The notes under the pieces were generated by a model. The model did no database searches. It saw nothing but the letters and a program-made list of their open reading frames with translations, and was not told the DNA's origin. From contig USIY01000056.1 in the NCBI GenBank assembly GCA_900554845.1, positions 1-11,143 on the forward strand: a stretch of DNA of 11,143 bases. The letters run 5' to 3'. Each line of letters opens with the position of its first letter. Position 1 is the first letter of the stretch. This document shows, in pieces, positions 7,030 through 11,143 of the stretch. The translations under genes and the position numbers were made by a program. This DNA is from an uncultured Bacteroidales bacterium. Its GTDB lineage: Bacteria > Bacteroidota > Bacteroidia > Bacteroidales > Muribaculaceae.

Positions 7030-10000
7030 ATGAAATTGTTTCGACTTATGAACAATTACAACAATACAACGCACACATCAAGAATTTTCAACAGAACAGG
7101 CGCTAAATTCCGAATCGCAGCAACAATAACCTTATTGGGGCTTTATGCACTTTCCATCCAAGCCTCTACAAAATCGCCCGAATACAATTTTCTTCATTAT
7201 ACATCGGAAAACGGCCTTGCTTCAAACTGTGTCCGTGATATTGTGCAGGACAACCAAGGTTTCATGTGGTTCGCCACAGACGGTGGACTGAATTCGTTCG
7301 ATGGTGTGCGTTTCATGACTTACCTTCCCGATAACGGGAATAAAAGAGAGCTGCCGGAAATTTATGCCTTGTGCCTCTGTATGTACGGCGATGACTTATT
7401 GGTCAGCATATCTCAAAATATATACCGTTATGACCGAACCGGTGACAAACTCATTCCACTCCAATTGAAGTATCAACAAGGCATAAGAAAAATAGAAGGT
7501 CTTGATGTAAGGGATATGGACAGCGATACTTTCGGGAATCTATGGATAACAGTGGAGAACAACGGCGTCTATCGCATAGACAAGACTATGAATGTAACCG
7601 GTCATTACAACTTTCCGGAACTTAACAACACCGTCACTACAATATATGTGGACAACAGCAACGTTGTCTGGGCCCTCAGCACAGTGGGGGAAGGAGGAGT
7701 GTACCGTTATGACCGCAACAGCAAAAAATTCATAAAAGTCATATTCAAATTTCCAACCGAGAACAAAAACATACATGCGCAGGCCATTCTGCATGATTCC
7801 AACGGTGAACACTGGCTCGGCACGCGTAACAACGGGTTATTGAAATTCAACCCCAATACCGGAGAAATCTTGCATGGAGTACTTCCGAACACATCCGACG
7901 GATTCAACCACATCCACTCCATCACCCAATACTCCCCCACCCAGCTTCTGATAGGTTCGGACCAAGGAGTGGCGTTATATGATATACCTACAGACAAATC
8001 CATACTGTACACCAACGACGAACTCAACAACCGTTCCCTTAGCAATCAATTTGTGTATCCTATCCATCGTGACCGTGAGGGAGGATTTTGGATAGGCACA
8101 TTCTACGGCGGAATAAATTATATGTCGCCGGACACAAAACATATAAACCGCTACACACCTTCAAGATACAGGAATTCCGTCTGCGGCAACGTCATCTCCT
8201 GTCTGGGCGAGGATTCCAGCGGAACGATCTGGATCGGAAGCGATGACGGTGGCCTTTGCAATTACAATCCTTCAAACGGAAAGTTTACTAAGTATCCGCT
8301 GGACAGGACACGTACCTACGACAATGTCCATGCCGTCAATTCCTCTCCACAGGGCATTTGGGTGGGAACATTCTCATCCGGCGCGGGATTGCTGAATCCC
8401 GCAACCGGTCAATGGAGACAAGTGCCGTTGGAAGGATATGGCAATGCTTATAGCTGTTATGCCATTCTGCAAGACAGCAAAGGAAACGTCTGGATGGCCG
8501 CCAACGATTGTCTGAACCGTTATGATGTAAACAAAGATATGTTTATACGTCACCGGTATCTTGGATCATGGACGAAGTGTATAGTCGAAGACACGAGACA
8601 TCGGATATGGGTCGGCACGCAAGGCAAAGGCCTTTTCATATTCAATCCTGCGATGGACACTTGGGTAAATTTTCATTCCGGTAAAGACGGCGGCAATCTA
8701 CCGAACAACCAGGTGTATCATATTTCCATGACGAAAGAGGGTGAAATATATGTGGCTACAGGAAACGGTGTTGCATTATATGACGAAGCCAATGACCGGT
8801 TTAAAAAAGTAAATGTCGACATTCCCTTCAGAGTGGCTAACAGCGTGGAGAAAGCAGGTAATTCTCTATGGATCGCCACTAACAACGGATTGATCCGTTA
8901 TAAAAACGACGGTACCTCCGAGACCTATTCCACAAAAGACGGACTGGTGAACAATGAATTCTGCTCCGGAGTATCTCTGCTCGCTTCCGACGGACAGATG
9001 TATCTCGGATCGCCTAACGGTCTTTGCTCATTCTTCCCCTCGGAATTAAAACCCAATAAATATGTACCTCCTATCTATTTTACCGGTCTTGAAGTCGTAA
9101 ACAGATTGATACATGTGGGCGACCCCCTCCTGCCAAAATCTTTGGATACACTTGATGAATTGGTATTGGGACATGACGACCACACGTTCAGTATCTATTT
9201 TTCAGCGTTGAGTTATGCGAATCCGGATAAGAATGAATACGTCTACAAACTTGAGGGTTTCGACAAGGGCTGGATAGCCGCCGGTAAGGAAAACCGCGCC
9301 ACATATTCAAATCTGCCTCCGGGCAAATATACTCTCAGAGTCCGCGCCGCCAACAACGACGGCATATGGAACGAAGAAGACGTGCGGCTGAAAATCCGGG
9401 TAAAGCCGGTATGGTACGCTTCGTGGTGGATGAGGACAATATATGCTCTGCTGTTGATATCATTCTTGTTTTTACTCTACCGAAGGAATGTTAAGCGTCG
9501 TGAGGAAGCCCATCAGGAGGAATTGAGACGAATCAGCAGCAATAAGGAAAAGGAAGTTTATAAAGCCAAACTCGGTTTCTTCACAATTGTCGCGCATGAG
9601 ATACGTACTCCCGTGTCGCTTATTATCGGCCCCTTGGAAAAGATGATCGACAACGCCGCGAGTTTACCATCCTCGTTGCGCGGGGACCTTGACATGATCA
9701 ACAGTAACGCGCGGCGTCTGCTGTCGCTCGTCAATCAGTTGCTTGACTTCAAAAAAGTAGAGGAGAGCGAGATGCCTATGGATTTCGTGCATGTCAGGGT
9801 TCTGCCGTTGATTGAATCGGTTGTGGAGCGCTTCAAGCCAAGCGTCAAGCATAAAGGGGCTGTTTTGACCGCTGAATATCCCACTACCGATTTTGAGGCG
9901 GACATTTGTCCCGAAGCTTTCACAAAACTCGTCAGCAACCTTTTGAACAATGCCAGGAAATTCACTGCCGACAGGATTTCCTTACAATGCGTTTACAGCC

Positions 10001-11091
10001 AGGGCGAAGACTTTTTCAAAATTATTGTGGAGGACAACGGCATTGGCATTCCTAAAGAAAAACAAGAAAGGATTTTCACTCCTTTCTATCAAGTAATCGA
10101 CAATATAAACGAAAGCCGCGGCGGAACGGGACTCGGACTAAGCATTGTAAAGAACGTGGCCGAAAAACATGGCGGAAATGTGAAAGTGGAAAGCGAGCCT
10201 GGAAAAGGTTCCAGATTTATAGTAACATTACCTGTAAAGCAAAAGATAGTTGTACCGGTAGAACAGCTTCAAGAACAAATATCCACGATCATCAACCAAG
10301 AACAGTCTGAGGAATCCGAGAAAAACAAATCGGACAAACAGGTCATGCTGGTCGTTGACGACAACCGTGACATGCTGAATTATATCTCCAAAAGCATGGA
10401 GGGGAAGTATGATGTTCTTACAGCCGAGAATGGCCGCGAAGCACTGGAAGTGTTGAAGGATAATGATGTCGCCATGATCATATGCGACTGGATGATGCCG
10501 GTGATGGACGGTCTTACACTGTTGAGGAAAATTCGCAATAATATCGCCACAAGCCATATACCGTTCATCATGCTGACCGCAAAAACCGACACGGAATCCA
10601 AAGTCGAAAGCATGAAATCGGGGGCCGACGCATACGTGGAGAAGCCGTTTTCCATGGCGTTCCTTGAAGCTCGCGTCGAGAATCTTGTAAACATGCGACG
10701 CATGCTTCGCGACAAATACTCGAACAACGAACAGGTTCCCGTCACTGTCCTTGCCTCTCACCCACAGGACGACGACTTCCTGGAACGATTGAACGGCATT
10801 ATCGAAGAGCACCTCTCGGACACGACATTCAGTGTCGACATTCTCGCTGAGAAACTGAACATAAGCCGCACCAATCTATATTCGAAACTCAAGTCGATGG
10901 CCGACATGACGCCTAATGAAATCATACAGATCACACGACTGAAAAAAGGCGCCGAGCTACTTGCCGAAGGCAATCTGAAAGTGTCTGAAGTCAGCGACAG
11001 GGTCGGTTTCAACAGCCCCTCCTACTTCACCAAATGTTTTCAACGTCAGTTCGGAGTCAAACCCGGCTCCTATGCTGAAACAACCAAATGA
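7030..11091 (+). CDS. Hybrid two-component system (HTCS) sensor/regulator of the PUL
   Basis: A 1353-residue one-protein two-component system. An N-terminal signal or anchor segment (about 27-45) precedes a periplasmic sensor of repeated beta-propeller blades (about 56-670), seen as recurring patterns such as GTIWIGSDDGGLCNYNP and HRIWVGTQGKGLFIFNP. A Y_Y_Y domain follows (about 725-792, with EGFDKGW and LPPGKYTLRVRAAN), then one membrane helix (about 799-818). The histidine kinase has His856 in AHEIRTP, the N-box near Asn974, DNGIGIP (from Asp1002) and GGTGLGLSIV (1031-1040). The receiver has Asp1110/Asp1111, phospho-acceptor Asp1153 in CDWMMP, Thr1183 and Lys1205. An AraC-type DNA-binding domain closes the protein (about 1261-1350). 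All key residues are present. In this family, binding of an oligosaccharide in the periplasm activates transcription of the neighbouring PUL. Met7 (7048) is an alternative start. It is visibly AT-richer than the upstream genes. Confidence 0.96.
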   Translation: MKLFRLMNNYNNTTHTSRIFNRTGAKFRIAATITLLGLYALSIQASTKSPEYNFLHYTSENGLASNCVRDIVQDNQGFMWFATDGGLNSFDGVRFMTYLPDNGNKRELPEIYALCLCMYGDDLLVSISQNIYRYDRTGDKLIPLQLKYQQGIRKIEGLDVRDMDSDTFGNLWITVENNGVYRIDKTMNVTGHYNFPELNNTVTTIYVDNSNVVWALSTVGEGGVYRYDRNSKKFIKVIFKFPTENKNIHAQAILHDSNGEHWLGTRNNGLLKFNPNTGEILHGVLPNTSDGFNHIHSITQYSPTQLLIGSDQGVALYDIPTDKSILYTNDELNNRSLSNQFVYPIHRDREGGFWIGTFYGGINYMSPDTKHINRYTPSRYRNSVCGNVISCLGEDSSGTIWIGSDDGGLCNYNPSNGKFTKYPLDRTRTYDNVHAVNSSPQGIWVGTFSSGAGLLNPATGQWRQVPLEGYGNAYSCYAILQDSKGNVWMAANDCLNRYDVNKDMFIRHRYLGSWTKCIVEDTRHRIWVGTQGKGLFIFNPAMDTWVNFHSGKDGGNLPNNQVYHISMTKEGEIYVATGNGVALYDEANDRFKKVNVDIPFRVANSVEKAGNSLWIATNNGLIRYKNDGTSETYSTKDGLVNNEFCSGVSLLASDGQMYLGSPNGLCSFFPSELKPNKYVPPIYFTGLEVVNRLIHVGDPLLPKSLDTLDELVLGHDDHTFSIYFSALSYANPDKNEYVYKLEGFDKGWIAAGKENRATYSNLPPGKYTLRVRAANNDGIWNEEDVRLKIRVKPVWYASWWMRTIYALLLISFLFLLYRRNVKRREEAHQEELRRISSNKEKEVYKAKLGFFTIVAHEIRTPVSLIIGPLEKMIDNAASLPSSLRGDLDMINSNARRLLSLVNQLLDFKKVEESEMPMDFVHVRVLPLIESVVERFKPSVKHKGAVLTAEYPTTDFEADICPEAFTKLVSNLLNNARKFTADRISLQCVYSQGEDFFKIIVEDNGIGIPKEKQERIFTPFYQVIDNINESRGGTGLGLSIVKNVAEKHGGNVKVESEPGKGSRFIVTLPVKQKIVVPVEQLQEQISTIINQEQSEESEKNKSDKQVMLVVDDNRDMLNYISKSMEGKYDVLTAENGREALEVLKDNDVAMIICDWMMPVMDGLTLLRKIRNNIATSHIPFIMLTAKTDTESKVESMKSGADAYVEKPFSMAFLEARVENLVNMRRMLRDKYSNNEQVPVTVLASHPQDDDFLERLNGIIEEHLSDTTFSVDILAEKLNISRTNLYSKLKSMADMTPNEIIQITRLKKGAELLAEGNLKVSEVSDRVGFNSPSYFTKCFQRQFGVKPGSYAETTK

Positions 11092-11143
11092 AACCGTACA
11101 AATAAAAAATTGTAAGCAAACGGTTCTGCGCGTATATGTGGGA
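11092..11143. other. Post-HTCS sequence to window end, no gene seen
   Basis: These 52 bases are AT-rich at first and hold a weak, interrupted inverted repeat: AACCG (11092-11096) and TACAA (11097-11101) face TTGTA (11110-11114) and CGGTT (11121-11125), with a 6-base bulge. There is no T-tract on the + strand, so a terminator is not supported. The window ends before any following gene can be recognised. Confidence 0.4.

Noticed and set aside
11109..11140. Possible promoter after the HTCS gene (ATTG, 20-base spacer, TATATGTG)
   Set aside because: The -7 box has a mismatch in the most conserved TTTG part, and no downstream gene is visible to support it.
1..11143. CRISPR arrays, tRNA/rRNA genes, insertion sequences
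   Set aside because: No direct-repeat arrays, tRNA-like cloverleafs, rRNA sequence or transposase motifs were seen on either strand by eye.

Overview
The window reads as the 3' part of a polysaccharide utilisation locus (PUL) from a gut-type Bacteroidales bacterium. Evidence: a SusD C-terminus, a run of lipoproteins with acidic residues after the lipid-attached cysteine, BACON domains, a hybrid two-component system (HTCS) regulator, no Shine-Dalgarno sequences, and a Bacteroidetes-type TAnnTTTG promoter. The moderate GC content would suit a Muribaculaceae-like genome, but that is inference. All six genes lie on the + strand.

Layout: (1) 1-654, the C-terminal 217 residues of a SusD-like outer-membrane glycan-binding lipoprotein, cut by the window edge; its SusC partner should lie upstream. 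(2) 684-1724 and (3) 1781-3040, two lipoproteins in the SusE/SusF position, built from tandem beta-rich modules that resemble DUF4859; the second also has a BACON domain. (4) 3115-5445, a large lipoprotein with BACON, a zincin-like HExxH domain (DUF6055-like) and a C-terminal module of the same kind as in genes 2 and 3. (5) 5544-6929, a smaller paralogue of that HExxH domain with an ordinary signal peptide. (6) A rho-independent terminator at 6940-6966 closes the operon, and a separate promoter at 6972-7003 drives the HTCS regulator at 7030-11091.

Proposed cooperation (inference): the SusC/D pair and the module-bearing lipoproteins capture a glycan or glycoconjugate at the cell surface. The surface HExxH protein acts on it there, its paralogue acts after export to the periplasm, and the HTCS senses a periplasmic fragment and activates the operon. 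No classical glycoside hydrolase or lyase is visible here, so the paired HExxH proteins are the most interesting content. Each gap between genes 2-3, 3-4 and 4-5 holds a strong stem-loop without a U-tract, which may tune expression of the individual genes. The longest gap is 100 bases, so no stretch over 300 bases lacks a gene.
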